In this document: in pieces, positions 21,231 to 32,084 of the stretch
Layout: every line of letters starts with the position of its first letter
Numbering within the stretch: the stretch's first letter is position 1
DNA from: Sternotherus odoratus
Lineage: Eukaryota > Chordata > Testudines > Kinosternidae
DNA: 64,000 nucleotides
Direction of reading: 5' to 3'
Assembly (NCBI GenBank): GCA_032164245.1
Contig: JAVMKO010000003.1
Span: forward strand, 134,414,424 to 134,478,423
Translations under genes and position numbers: made by a program
The notes under the pieces: model-generated
What the model was told of the DNA's origin: nothing
The model's database searches: none
The model's input: the letters and a program-made list of their open reading frames with translations, nothing else

Positions 21231-21711
21231 GGCCTTGGTTACACTACAGGATTATAGCGCGTTTGGTTATAGCGCGTCCCATATACAGCAATAGGTATTG
21301 TGCAAGAGCGTGTGCACACTTACACCCGTCAGCGCTAGAGCATGGCCACATTTGCGGCGCTTCAGGCGGCATTAGGAGCAGCGCAATAGGGCAGGTATCC
21401 CACAGAGCACCTCTTCCCAATCTGGCGCAATGCCTTGTGGGGAGGGGGGCGTTACTTGCAGCCATTCTGCATCCTGTTCCAACTCCCCGTGATGCTTTGT
21501 GTCATATCCCAGGAATCCCTGTGTTCCGTGCACCTCAGGCACCATCTTTCAACGGTTTCAGCAAGGCGCGCGCTCTCCGTCATCCGTTTTCCTGTGCCGT
21601 AATGGATCGCGAACTGCTGAGGAGCATGCTGGCGAGTGTCGCCAGCACAACTCTCTGCACAGCAGAGTTCATTCTTGACAGGGAAGGTGACAGTAGTGAT
21701 GAGTCTGAAGA
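21231..21711 (+). mobile_element. Harbinger-like element, 5' fragment
   Basis: The fragment starts GGCCTTGGTTACACTACAGG right after TTA (21228-21230), consistent with PIF/Harbinger TIRs and their 3-bp target duplication. The rest is non-coding leader followed by the start of a reading frame at 21602. It stops abruptly where the truncated LTR of the gypsy element begins, so the right half is missing. Confidence 0.55.
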
Positions 21712-21714
21712 AGA
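21602..21714 (+). pseudogene. Truncated frame at the end of the Harbinger-like fragment
   Basis: A methionine start (MDRELLRSMLASVAS...) leads into an acidic Ser/Asp/Glu stretch (DSSDESEEE). It is then cut off by the LTR element after about 38 codons. Harbinger elements carry a second Myb/SANT-like protein, and this could be its N-terminus, but the domain itself is not present, so the function is a guess. The frame runs on by chance into LTR sequence to 21859. Confidence 0.3.
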
Positions 21715-21890
21715 GGGGGACCTAGCTTTCCTAGCCTGCAGGAGCCTGTCCCTGAGAGGGAGAGAAAGGGAGCGAGCTGCTAAGGAGCAGCAGAAAAAAC
21801 CGAGTCTGGTACGGTTTGGCCAGGGTGCCAGTGCTGTGACAGCGACCCAAAGGACTTGAGCCAGGGGAGCAGGGGAGCCATCTTGTCACA
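21712..21890 (+). repeat. Truncated 5' LTR
   Basis: Only the last ~179 bp of the LTR remain, matching 26698-26868. An extra AGGGGAGC near 21865-21880 is a local tandem duplication absent from the 3' copy. The missing ~315 bp are replaced by Harbinger-like sequence, with a sharp junction at 21711/21712. Confidence 0.88.
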
Positions 21891-21892
21891 CG

Positions 21893-21910
21893 TGGTGTCA
21901 GAGGTGGGAT
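21893..21910 (+). other. Primer-binding site, tRNA-Leu-like
   Basis: TGGTGTCAGAGGTGGGAT begins two bases after the LTR. From memory, the complement of the 3' end of a vertebrate tRNA-Leu is TGGTGTCAGAAGTGGGAT, so 17 of 18 positions agree. The gag-pro element at 4910 seems to use a different primer (tRNA-Pro-like). Confidence 0.7.
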
Positions 21911-21964
21911 AGAGAGTGAATAGACTCGGTGGCCAGTCCCTCCTCCCCCGTACTCACAGGAAAG

Positions 21965-23809
21965 ATGGAAGAGGTGGTGAAGGCCCTGGTCCAGGCCACT
22001 GCGGCCCAGCAGGAAGCTGTCCGAGTGCAGCAAGAGACCAACCAGTTGCTGATAACCCAGGCAGCCCAGGACCGAGCCACCTTGCAGGAGGTGGTGCGGC
22101 AGATGGAAGCCCTGAGCACCATGGGCCGTGGGGGGCCTGACGACCGGCCACTACGGGCCAGCCATTTCCTGCAGAAGATGACGGCAGGCGACGACACCGA
22201 GGCCTACCTGCTCGCCTTCGAGAGGACGGCCCTGCGTGAGGCTTGGCCCCGAGGACAGTGGGCAAGCATCCTGGCCCCTTTTCTCTGCGGAGAGGCCCAG
22301 AAGGCCTATTTCGACCTGGTGCCCGAGGCTGCTGCGGACTACCCCCAGCTGAAGGCCGAGATCCTGGCCAGAGCTGGAGTGACGCCAGCCCTGCGGGCCC
22401 AGCAGTTTCACGAGTGGAGGTACGAGGTCGGCAAGACCCCGAGGACTCAGCTATTCGACCTGATCCACCTTGCCCGGAAGTGGTTGCGGCCCGAGACCCA
22501 CATCCCAGAGAAGATGATAGAGATCCTGGTGCTGGACAGGTATATGTGGGGGTTGCCATCCGAGCTAAGGGGGTGGGTCCGAAAGAACGATCCCCCCTCC
22601 TACGACGAGCTGGTAACCCTCGTAGAGAGACACCCTGCCTCCCAGGAGTTGTCACGGACTACCACGGAGGGGCTGCGGGCAACCAGAAGGCCGGCCTCCG
22701 GACCAAAGCCCCGGATGGCCAAGACCCCAAGCTGCTATAGGGAGGAAGAAGAGGAGGCTGGGGGACGGCCAGAGAGCTTGGACAGACTTGGGGACCGGGG
22801 GAACGGGACTCGGGGGAACGGGACTCGGGGGGTAGGGCCGAACAGCCCGAAAACTGGGGGGCTGTCCCGACCCGGGAGGCGCTGCTACGCTTGTGGGGAA
22901 ATGGGGCACCTAGCCGCCCAGTGTACAAACCGGGCCAACCCCATGGAATGTGGCCTGGGGAGTATGGGGGATCCGTGCGACCTGGTAAACCAAGTGGGGG
23001 TCGCGATGGTTCCCCATAGGTATACCCGGCCCGTTAAACTGAATGGCGTTAGGACCACCGCGCTAGTAGACTCAGGGAGCGCGGTCACACTGGTCTCCGG
23101 GATGTTGATCAGCCAGGACCAGCTATCCCAGGCCAAACGCTCGGCAGTATCCGGTGTGCATGGGGATATTAACTATTACCCCACTGTCTCTGTAAGCCTA
23201 GACGTCCTGGGACACCCCAAGAAAGTAGTGGTGGGCGTAGTCCCGAGGCTCCCCTACCCGGTCCTGATTGGACGAGACTTCCCCGACTTTGACAGCCTGC
23301 TCCCCGGGCGGGGGGCAGAAGGAGTTAGTGCCGGGGTCCCAGAGGTGACGCCGAGGGGTCCCGGCACACCAGCTTTCTGGGAATTTGACCCAGAATTATT
23401 CTCTGTGGGCGGGGGGTCCCGGAAGTCTCGGAGGGAAAGGAGGGCAGCCAAGGCATTAGGGACAAAAATCCTGACCCAATATCGCAGGGCTGCACTAGCA
23501 GGGGAACGAGGGAGCCCCCAAGGAAGGAGGACCAGGCGAGAGGTGGGGGAGACCGACGCCGGGCCTAGTGCCCCCCAGGTGGTCCCCGAAGGGGAGGTGG
23601 AGGTAGAGACCCCGGAGTTGGGGACAATTGGCCCGACTACGGAGAATTTTGGGCAGGATCAGGCCAACGACCCACTCTACCAAAATATCCATAGTGAAGT
23701 GGTGGAGGTAAATGGGGCCCCGGTAGAGGGGAAACATAAGGGCCGAGGGCCGTACTATATAATCAAGGGGGACCTGCTATATAGAGTACTCCCGATGACT
23801 ACTCCGTAG
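21965..23809 (+). CDS. Gag-protease polyprotein, SCAN-like capsid
   Basis: I start at the ATG at 21965 ([10 protein letters not shown]...); the frame opens further upstream at 21929 but without an ATG. About 614 codons. The N-terminus is a Gln-rich, probably coiled-coil segment (to about residue 55). Then come a Gag region ([26 protein letters not shown]) and a SCAN-like segment at about 145-225 ([36 protein letters not shown]). One CCHC knuckle, [14 protein letters not shown], follows a basic/Gly-rich linker at about 307-320. A retroviral-type protease follows with [12 protein letters not shown] and YPVLIGRDF. The frame ends at TAG 23807-23809. Integrase continues in the same frame after a second TAG, so one long polyprotein was probably ancestral. 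This segment itself is open. Confidence 0.85.
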   Translation: MEEVVKALVQATAAQQEAVRVQQETNQLLITQAAQDRATLQEVVRQMEALSTMGRGGPDDRPLRASHFLQKMTAGDDTEAYLLAFERTALREAWPRGQWASILAPFLCGEAQKAYFDLVPEAAADYPQLKAEILARAGVTPALRAQQFHEWRYEVGKTPRTQLFDLIHLARKWLRPETHIPEKMIEILVLDRYMWGLPSELRGWVRKNDPPSYDELVTLVERHPASQELSRTTTEGLRATRRPASGPKPRMAKTPSCYREEEEEAGGRPESLDRLGDRGNGTRGNGTRGVGPNSPKTGGLSRPGRRCYACGEMGHLAAQCTNRANPMECGLGSMGDPCDLVNQVGVAMVPHRYTRPVKLNGVRTTALVDSGSAVTLVSGMLISQDQLSQAKRSAVSGVHGDINYYPTVSVSLDVLGHPKKVVVGVVPRLPYPVLIGRDFPDFDSLLPGRGAEGVSAGVPEVTPRGPGTPAFWEFDPELFSVGGGSRKSRRERRAAKALGTKILTQYRRAALAGERGSPQGRRTRREVGETDAGPSAPQVVPEGEVEVETPELGTIGPTTENFGQDQANDPLYQNIHSEVVEVNGAPVEGKHKGRGPYYIIKGDLLYRVLPMTTP

Positions 23810-23820
23810 TCGGAGTAGTC
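23797..23820 (+). promoter_or_regulatory. Perfect hairpin around the gag-pro stop codon
   Basis: GACTACTCCG (23797-23806) and CGGAGTAGTC (23811-23820) form a 10-bp perfect stem with a TAGT loop. The loop contains the in-frame TAG that ends gag-pro, and the 3' arm contains a second in-frame TAG (23813-23815). It is followed by the palindrome CGACATGTCG at 23821-23830. It may be a recoding signal, or scarring from a template switch; the sequence alone cannot decide. Confidence 0.5.
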
Positions 23821-24966
23821 CGACATGTCGGTGGAGCAACTTTTGGTGCCACGGAGACATCAGAGGGGCGTATTGGACCTGGCTCACAGCCACCTCTTCG
23901 GGGGCCACCTGGGGGTGGAGAAGACCCTCGATCGGGTCATGAAGAGGTTCTTCTGGCCAGGGGTCCATGCAGCGGTCCGGCGGTACTGCGCCTCCTGCCC
24001 AGAGTGTCAATTGCACGCCCCCCGGCCCCACTTGCGGGCCCCGTTAGTGCCCCTCCCCATCATTGAGGTCCCGTTCAAGAGGATCGCCATGGACCTGGTG
24101 GGCCCACTGGAGAAGTCGGCCCGGGGCCAACGGCATATACTGGTTGTGCTGGACTACGCCACCCGGTACCCCGAGGCTGTGCCTTTACGGAACACACTGT
24201 CTAAAACGGGATACCAAAGGAGATCCTGACCGACCAAGTGACCCCCTTTATGTCCAAATTAATGAAGGACCTTTGTTGCCTACTCTGTGTGCGGACGATA
24301 AGGACATCGGTGTACCATCCCCAGACCGACGGCCTGGTCGAACGGTTCAACCGGATGTTAAAGAGTATGCTACGGAAGGTAGTGAGTCGGGACGGGAAGG
24401 ATTGGGATACCCTGCTCCCCTACCTCCTGTTTGCTGTAATAGAGGTGCCCCAGGCCTCCACGGGATTCGCCCCGTTTGAGCTGTTGTATGGACGCCACCC
24501 TCGGGGCATATTTGACTTCGTCAAGGAGGACTGGGAAGAACAGCCGAACCGGGGGAGGAATGTCGTTGAACATGTAGTGCGGATGAGAGAGAGGATAGCC
24601 CAGGTCACCCCCATAGTGAGGGAACACCTCGAGAAGGTACAAGAGGCCCAGCGGACATACTACAACCGCCAAGCAAGAAGCCGGAAGTTCCAGGTGGGAG
24701 ACCGGGTGATGGTGCTGGTACCCACGGCGGAGAGCAAGTTGTTGGCCCAGTGGCAAGGGCCATACGAAGTAGTAGAAGCTGTGGGAGACGTGGACTATAA
24801 GGTCCGACAGCCGGGACGCCGGAAGCAGGAGCAGATTTACCACGTCAACCTGTTAAAACCGTGGCAGGAGAGAGACGCTCTGGTGGTTGCGCTGGGGGCA
24901 CCGCCCCGGGAAGGCAACCCACCCGGCCGGGTGGGGATATCCCCGGACCTGACCCCGAACCAGTGA
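23816..24966 (+). pseudogene. Integrase with internal deletion
   Basis: The HHCC zinc-binding domain is visible (HSHLFGGHLG... CASCPEC, at about 23890-24010). The catalytic core has the first Asp in MDLVGPL (codon 24092-24094), a second in ILTDQVTPF (24232-24234) and the Glu in VYHPQTDGLVERFN (24310-24350). The C-terminal GPY/F module is present (VGDRVMVLVP, QWQGPYEVVE, IYHVNLLKPW, about 24690-24870). Near 24207 the frame shifts (LSKT followed by GIPKE in another frame). The Asp-Asp spacing is about a dozen codons shorter than in intact relatives, so a small deletion is inferred. A TGA at 24964-24966 separates it from reverse transcriptase in the same frame. Confidence 0.88.
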
Positions 24967-26415
24967 GCGGAGGTGGTCCGCATGATCCGGCGTAACCAGG
25001 ACGTGTTCTCGGAGACACCGGGCCGGACTACCGAGGTGCACCACCACATCCTCACGGAGCCAGGAGTAAAGGTTCACGTCAAGCCCTACCGGGTCCCAGA
25101 AGCAAAGAGGAAAGAGATCCAGAAGGAGGTCCAGAAGATGTTAAGGTTAGGGGTCATCGAAGAATCCCATAGCCAGTGGTCCAGCCCCGTGGTCCTGGTG
25201 CCTAAGCCAGATGGCACGGTGAGGTTCTGTAACGACTTCCGGAGGTTGAATGACGTCTCCCGGTTCGACGCGTACCCGCTACCCCGGATAGACGAGCTGA
25301 TTGACTGGTTAGGAGCAGCCCGGTTCATGTCCACCCTAGACCTGACCAAGGGGTATTGGCAGAGCTCCCTGGCCAAAGCAGACAAGGAAAAGACGGCCTT
25401 TGCCACCCCGGAGGGGTTGTACCAGTACACGGTCCTCCCCTTCGGGTTGCATGGGGCCCCTGACACCTTCCAGAGGCTCATGGACAAACTGTTGCGACCT
25501 CATAGGCAATACGCGGCTGCCTATCTGGACGATGTGATTATATATAGTCCAGACTGGGGGACGCACTTGCGGAAGGTAGAGGCCGTCTTAGACACCCTGA
25601 GGAAGGCGGGGCTGACCGCAAATCCACCCAAGTGCTCGATTGGACTGGCAGAGGCCAAGTACCTTGGCAATATAGTAGGGAGAGGCGTAGTGAAGCCCCA
25701 ACTTAACAAACTAGAGGCGATCCAGAAGTGGCCCCGACCAATTCGAAAGAAACAGGTCAGAGTGTTTCTAGGGTTGGTTGGGTATTACCGACGATTCATT
25801 CCCCATTTCACCACCCGGGCCCGCCCATTAACTGATCTAACGAGAGCCCGGGGCCCGGACATCATGAAGTGGTCGGACGCTGCCGAGGCAGCGTTTGGGG
25901 ACCTGCGGACCGCCCTCTGCACCGACCCGGTGTTGATAGCCCCAGACTGGAAAGGAGAGTTTATTTTACAGACAGACGCCTCTGAGGTAGGGCTGGGGGC
26001 GGTGCTCTCCCAGATGAGGGATGGAGAAGACCACCCAGTCCTATTTCTCAGCAGGAAGCTTCTGCCCAGAGAACAGAAATATGCCATGGTGGAAAAGGAG
26101 TGCCTGGCGGTGAAGTGGGCCATAGAGAGCCTCCGTTATTATCTACTCGGTCGACGGTTTACCCTAGTTACGGACCATGCCCCGCTGAAGTGGATGCATC
26201 AAAATAAGGACAGCAATGCAAGGGTTACAAGATGGTTCCTCTCACTGCAGCCCTTCCACTTCCGAGTGCAACATCGGTCCGGCCCCCTGCATGGGAATGC
26301 GGACGGGCTATCAAGGATACACTGCTCCGCGACCCAAGTAGCCCAACCCCATGGTGTTGCGCATGGGGGGGGGGGGGGGATATGTGGCAGACCCAGGGCA
26401 GACAGCTGCCAGTAA
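24967..26415 (+). pseudogene. Reverse transcriptase and RNase H
   Basis: This open part of pol follows the TGA at 24964-24966. Reverse transcriptase motifs occur in order: VLVPKPDGTVRFCNDFRRLN, STLDLTKGYWQ, LPFGLHGAPDTFQ, and the catalytic YLDD at about 25522-25533. RNase H follows with FILQTDASEVGLG (Asp), VEKECLAVKWAIE (Glu) and LVTDHAPLKW (Asp), ending in ADGLSR. All catalytic residues are present, and this is the best-preserved enzyme part. There is no ATG of its own; it would be made as part of a polyprotein. The frame passes through the polypurine tract into the 3' LTR and stops at 26413-26415. I call it a pseudogene because it is cut off from gag and integrase by stops and a frameshift. 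Confidence 0.9.
26365..26382 (+). other. Polypurine tract
   Basis: A run of 15 G followed by ATA directly precedes TGTGGCAG, the start of the 3' LTR. Its position and composition fit a plus-strand primer; the G-run may have expanded. Confidence 0.75.
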
Positions 26416-26868
26416 GGCCTGCAATTAGAAGGCTTTCCACGAGGGAATCAGGTCCAGCTGAGCAGGGCTGCCACAGCCAGAAGCAGGGCCAGCTGAGGCC
26501 AGTTAAGGAGGCTGTCAGAGCCCTTGAAAAGAGACTCCTCCCCAGAGAGGCTTGTGGGAGTTTGAGGAGGGAGTTCTGGTGACAGTAACAGTTAGAGGAG
26601 CGAGTTGGTGGAAGCAGAGAGTGTGAGGAGCAAGTTGGAGGAGGCAGGGACGGAGAGGCTGCTGGCAAGCAGGAGAAGAGAACTAAGGGTCCCTACCAGA
26701 GGGGGACCTAGCTTTCCTAGCCTGCAGGAGCCTGTCCCTGAGAGGGAGAGAAAGGGAGCGAGGTGCTAAGGAGCAGCAGAAAAAACCGAGTCTGGTACGG
26801 TCTGGCCAGGGCGCCAGTGCTGTGACAGCGACCCAAAGGACTTGAGCCAGGGGAGCCACCTTGTCACA
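26383..26868 (+). repeat. 3' LTR of the Gmr1-type element
   Basis: A 486-bp LTR starts TGTGGCAGACCCAGGGCAG and ends CCACCTTGTCACA. Its last 171 bp match the truncated 5' LTR. A target duplication cannot be tested because the left end of the element is missing. Confidence 0.88.
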
Positions 26869-26964
26869 CATGCTATATAATGTCTCTTGGTTGCTGCTTT
26901 CACTTTTAAAAAGTATGGAAAAATCTGATAACTTTTAGGTAAAATTACTGTGAATAGTTATGAA

Positions 26965-27377
26965 TAAGGCTACAATTAAATCATGGATATTTTTAGTAAG
27001 AGTCAGGGACAGGTTATGAGCAATAAACAAAAAGTTAGGCCTGCCTCTAAATAACCCAGCTAAAACTTAGATGCTCGGGGGGGGGGGGGTCCTCTTGCCG
27101 CCACTGCTGCTCAGGGGGGTAGGGGAAGAGGGAGGCTCTGGCATGCCACCGCTGCTGCTGCAGGGGTGAGTTCCTGCCGAGGGGAGGGGCAGCCCGGGGT
27201 CCTGCCGCTGCTACTGCTTCTGGACCACGGCTCTTGGTCATCTGAGCAGTGGCCAGTGCAGACGGCCCTGGGACTGCCTCAGCGGCCCTGGTGTCAGACT
27301 CAGCAGCAGCTGCAGAAGTCCTGGAAAGACACGGAATCCGTCACTTCTGTGACCTCTGTGAAAGACTCACAACTTTA
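26965..27377. mobile_element. hAT-like MITE with TAAGG-type ends
   Basis: A perfect 8-bp duplication, GTTATGAA, flanks it at 26957-26964 and 27378-27385. The left end is TAAGGCTACAATT; the reversed right end is TAAAGTTGTGAGTCTTTCAC. The match is weak but consistent with CpG decay of a common TIR. The interior is GC-rich (CTGCTGCTG phrases, a 13-G run at about 27077-27089) and non-coding. The 8-bp duplication points to hAT, although the ends lack the usual CAG. Confidence 0.65.
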
Positions 27378-27385
27378 GTTATGAA

Positions 27386-29839
27386 CATAGGAAATTATTC
27401 CCTTGTAACATTGATGTAACTTTTAGCTAAAATTAATTTTTTATTATCAAACAAATTTCTGCTAAAATCTTAGCATTTCTATTTGATTGTCAGTAATATA
27501 TTACATAAATGCAACTCAATAATGTAAATGGTAGTAACATGAACTAGATCATGAACATTTTCTACTGCTGCCACTAGGTGATTCCCTATGCTACGGAAAG
27601 AAAGGAATAATGAGCCCAACAGCAATGTTTTTTAAAAATACCCAGTCAGTCTGAAGAGGAGTTTGGCAAGTTACATGGCCACAGCAATGCTGTGATTGCA
27701 ATAAGAGCAAACCCACAAAGATATTCTATTTATGCTGCTCATAGTTACTATAAATGAGTTCCAGTGGAGCAAGGCTATGAATACTTCAGTTAGCATAAGG
27801 CTCATGGATTTTGTATGAGAAGGAAATTATAAATAATTATGACAGTTACATTATGAAATGATACAGCTAAGTCTTCAGTTCTTTTGTAGGGCTGTAAATT
27901 ACCAACACCTGAGCTACAAACAAAGTTTGAATTTTAATGTAAAAAAAAGATGCTGTATTTCAGAATCTGTTATAATTTTTATTAGGCCCATACCATTTTT
28001 TTTTTTTTTGTGAACTCTAAAATAATCAGTAGCAATCAGAGCTACCCTTTGTTTAATGGTGTCAATGATATTTAAGATAAAGGAGAAACGTTAATACAAA
28101 CCTTATAACAATCAAGCCCGCTTAGCTGCTGGGGCAGAGGAACAACTAAGAGTTGTCTCCTGCTCCAGTCCACTCCCAGCAGAGGAGACTGGATCAGACT
28201 GTGAGTTGCAGAATTAGAGCCCACTTACACCTCTGCAACCATACACAAGTCAATGTGGTGACAAGTATAAAGGTAAGCAGATTCTGGTTCCTTTGTGTGG
28301 GTATCCAGTCAAAGAGCAAATAGAGAAATTTGGTATGAATAACTTTTAGTTTAAGTGAAAAGCTAAACAAGAAAGAAAAGTCTCTATGAGAACAAACAGC
28401 ATGTACATCATCTGACAATCCATAAGGAGCTCAGCTCCAACAACAAACTAGCAACTGAACTCTGAACACAGGAATGTGGTTCAGAAATGTACATGTGCAC
28501 TACAAAAATGTTACATTTCAGGACAATTGCACTTGTATTTCCCCTCAGTGGTCCAGCAAGGGCACTCACTCCTAGGCTTCCTGCTCCCTGGCCATTACTT
28601 TTCTTGGGTAGAGACCCACATCTCTCTCCCTTCTGACTGGGGTACTTCCAGGTTGCACAGTTCCTTGGCTTCACTGTGTTACTCCCAGCACAGACAGGTT
28701 GCCTAGGGACACCTGCTTGCCTTTTCCTCAGAGATGGTTAACTTGTAATTGCTACAGTTATAAGGCACCACACTGCTCTTTTTATGTAAGACTAATTTTA
28801 TTATTAGGGTAAAAGCACTGCAGAGAAAACATATTAAATACCATTAAAAACCCTACACACTTGCTAATAAGCTCACCGGATATCACCCCAGCTCTACCAG
28901 GGGCTCTAGCAGGAGCAGTCCTTCAACACTGCACCCAAAGAACTTTCTTTGTGGTCACAAGTTCATCACAGCTTCAGCTGAGAACAAGTACTCAGTCAAT
29001 TCAGTCTTTCCAACCCCACCCTACGGATTGGGCCCTGCATGGATCAGGGGTCCTGTCCATTTTCTGGAAAAGGAAGAGGGCCCCGAGCCAGGTTAAAACC
29101 AGGCTAGTTATCCCACAATCCTTTCTTTGTCTGTTAGCCCCTGGAGAATACAATTTGAACTAATATATGTGGACCTTTCCAGGGGGTGGCTTCAAAAGGC
29201 TGATAACGCAGGAATTATATTAGCAGCCTCCTCCCTACTGGAGAAGGTACATACAATGCCAGAATAACACATCCACAATTGCATTTTTAATACAAAGTAA
29301 GCCAAAATTATTAACCCTAATTCAATAATTTAATTCAGTAACGTTTATCTTGATTACATCAGGTTCATTCAGAATATTACAGCATATTGTCACTGTCACA
29401 CAAGGCATAACACTTTCATAGCTATATCCACAACACTTCACTCTTGTAACTTAAAAAAAAAAAAAAGGCTTTGTGGAAGGTGCGTAACAATAAGCATGTT
29501 TAACAGTTGTTCTTGCTCCAGTTCCTTCATCTGCATTTTGTGATTCACCTTCAGTAGCATTTTTACCTACATCATCTCTAGTCTGATAAACAATCCTTTC
29601 CCTTTACACTAATTACATGATCTTCAGCTCTAACTTCAGTTCTTTATTTCCTGTTCCGCGTCTTTTATCTAGTACACCTGGCTAGTACAATTCTTATTAC
29701 TTCCTAGCAACTAGATATGTTACTGGTCCCAATACCTTCCTGACAACACCTTTTCCAGACTGGGGGGAAAAACTGGTGGGGCTCTTCCAAGCATTACCCA
29801 AAACTGTCCTTCCTCCAGTTTTTTCTGTTTGGCTCGATA
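27386..29839. other. Unique DNA, no gene recognised
   Basis: AT-rich sequence with short frames only. A poly(T) run lies at about 27997-28009 and a poly(A) run at about 29452-29466. No exon or repeat boundary could be supported. Confidence 0.5.
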
Positions 29840-29847
29840 CTATTAGG

Positions 29848-29994
29848 CTGGGCCGCCCAGAGGATTCAGGGGGTCTGGGGCAAAGCAATTTCGGGGGCTC
29901 CTTCCATAAAGAAAAGTTCCAGTACTATAGTAACATGTATTCTCGTGGGGGGCCCTGCGGGGCCTGGGGCAAATTGCCCCTCTGGGCGACTCTG
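29848..29994. mobile_element. Short hAT MITE (147 bp)
   Basis: The left end is CTGGGCCGCCCAGAGGATTC; the reversed right end is CAGAGTCGCCCAGAGGGGCA. The perfect 8-bp duplication CTATTAGG lies at 29840-29847 and 29995-30002. It is non-coding. Confidence 0.82.
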
Positions 29995-30002
29995 CTATTA
30001 GG

Positions 30003-30662
30003 TGGTTCTGTTCCTATCTAGACACTTCAGGCAGAACTCTTCTGGCATGCTCTGGCTTGGCTACCTCAACTCCTGCTGGCTGGAAAAAGAAAGAACAAAA
30101 AGAAAGTCTTGATGAGAATAGTGTATGTGTCTCTCCTGACAGTCTATAGCGAGCTCTGAGAATTACTGCTCATTTCTGTACACAGGGAGTGTTTTTAGAA
30201 ATGTAAAAGTGCAGAGCAGAGAAAATATCAACATTTTATAGCTGCACACACCAGTTGTTTTACATGGTATGTTTAGTTGGAGTAGGTCAATTTTTGATTG
30301 AAAATCAATGTGGGAGTTACAGCTTGCCTCTTCAAGGGGAGGGGAGCCCAGGGCTTGGCTATCTAAGATAGGATACCAGTCCCCATGCTATAAAGGTGCT
30401 AGAGGGCTGGTCATCCTTACAGAATCTGTGGGATTGACGGTGATTTCTTTTTCAAGGCCACATCCCTTGAGCCCTCTCTGAGGCTTGCAATCCCTCTCCC
30501 TGAGGGGAACATTCTTCGGAAGCTTAAATTCACCAAGTTGCCAAAGTTCTCTGAGCACTTCTCCCCAGATTTTTCAGTAGAGGGGAAACATTTGGCCCTC
30601 TGTCTTCACTTTAACATTCACTTTAATTTGCTATAGCGTATCCAGGCATTGCTTAAGTTATG
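30003..30662. other. Unique DNA, no gene recognised
   Basis: No supported coding region, RNA gene or repeat boundary was seen in this interval. Confidence 0.5.
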
Positions 30663-30670
30663 GTATAATA

Positions 30671-31028
30671 TGAGGTGGACAAACCGTGGTTTTCATTCAA
30701 GTGCACCTCACAGAACCCACCACATCCCTCCACCATTCTCCACCTACTACAATGGGTGGGAGAGCTCGGGACCCCTGCCTTGCAGCAGGGTGATGGGGCA
30801 TGGGTTTGTGCCCACCAGGAAGGGGGGTCTCGGGGCTTCAGCCCTGTGGGACTCATTTCCCAGGGCTTGAGGCTTCAAAAGGAGCGGGGTTGAAGCCCTG
30901 AGCCCCATCCGGCACCTCCCACAGGGCTGAAGCCCCAAGCTCCAGCTCCTGGCAGATGTGTCCTGACTCTCAAACTTCTGAAGATTCTTGGATGGGGCTC
31001 GGAGGGCCAATATGTTTGACCATCCCTG
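30671..31028. mobile_element. hAT MITE
   Basis: The right end reversed is CAGGGATGGTCAAACATATTGG; the left end is TGAGGTGGACAAACCGTGG. The flanks GTATAATA (30663-30670) and GTACAGTA (31029-31036) agree at six of eight positions. The GC-rich interior gives short frames that are not genes. Confidence 0.65.
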
Positions 31029-31036
31029 GTACAGTA

Positions 31037-32080
31037 TGTAACACTGGTGGGACAGGCTAGTGCTTAGGATGAGATCAAGTCAGAAGTTCAGCCCGAAACT
31101 CTAAATATATAGTGTATTTATTTAAAAAACATATAGTATATTTGTAAAAGGTATTGGTTTGATCTGAATGTTGCTATGCAATTTTTAAAAATCAATTTAA
31201 TGATCATTAAAGATGCCCAATTCTCCACAGCTGGAAATTGAAATCACCTATCTACTGTAGGCAGTTGCAAAGTTCCCTGCACAGTTCCATTTAATATGCC
31301 TCAGTGCTGTTCATTATCAGACCACATCTAGGAATCTGAGGGTGAGTCCGCTGAAAATCCACTGAGTCTTAACTGGCCTTTCTGCTAAGACTGCCCGCAG
31401 ACTGGCCTGGCGTAATGTGGAAATCTGTCCATTGAGAAGTGAACTCAGGCTATTAACTAATTTCACATAGACCCCAGAAAAAATGGGTCATCAGACAGTA
31501 ACTACTTTCAGTCACTAACAACAATTTGGGTCCAATTCAAATCACTGATCACTACCACATCATCCCTAAATCACACATCACCATTCTGACAAATTATACC
31601 ACTTATTCAATACACTTGTCACTTGTATTTATTGAAATCATGTCTCTATGAATAAAACCTCTAAATTATAGGGGCTATTTAGAAATGCATTTTTTGGCCT
31701 GATGTCCATTACAGACTATTGATTAAATCACTCTTAGTTCATGAATCATTGACCACATAGATTGCAATGACTCAGAATGGTATGAAGGCGAATTGGTCAC
31801 ATACTGATAATATTTAACATTTTGTGAAAATGAAAGAAGTGAAGCACATATAATAGCCAATTTTTAAATCTCAACATTCTAACTGGCTTTATTATATACC
31901 AGAAAACCATATGATCACATTCTGAATTAATCACTAATGAAAAGTAAAGTATAATTATTTAATATTTATATTCTTGTAGTGGTTATAAAATCCAGTGTGA
32001 ATCAGGACTCCCTTATAGTAGGTGCTCTACAAACACATATGAAGACAAAGCTGATACTTATATTACTATATAATACCTTC
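31037..32080. other. Unique AT-rich DNA
   Basis: Nothing recognisable as a gene or bounded repeat. Confidence 0.5.
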
Positions 32081-32084
32081 CATC

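Larger units (their letters stand above)
21712..26868 (+). mobile_element. Gmr1-type Ty3/gypsy retrotransposon, 5' truncated
   Basis: About 5.2 kb. A truncated 5' LTR (21712-21890) is followed by a primer site, a gag-protease frame, integrase, reverse transcriptase and RNase H, a G-rich polypurine tract and a complete 3' LTR. Integrase lies upstream of reverse transcriptase. From established knowledge, that order is the hallmark of the Gmr1 group and is unlike ordinary gypsy elements. The shared 171 bp of the two LTRs differ at about four substitutions plus one 8-bp tandem duplication, so it is moderately young. Stops, a deletion in integrase and the lost LTR start make it non-autonomous today. 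Confidence 0.9.

Noticed and set aside
21218..21859. A 213-codon frame joining two elements
   Set aside because: It crosses the junction between a Harbinger-like fragment and a truncated LTR, so its C-terminal half is accidental.
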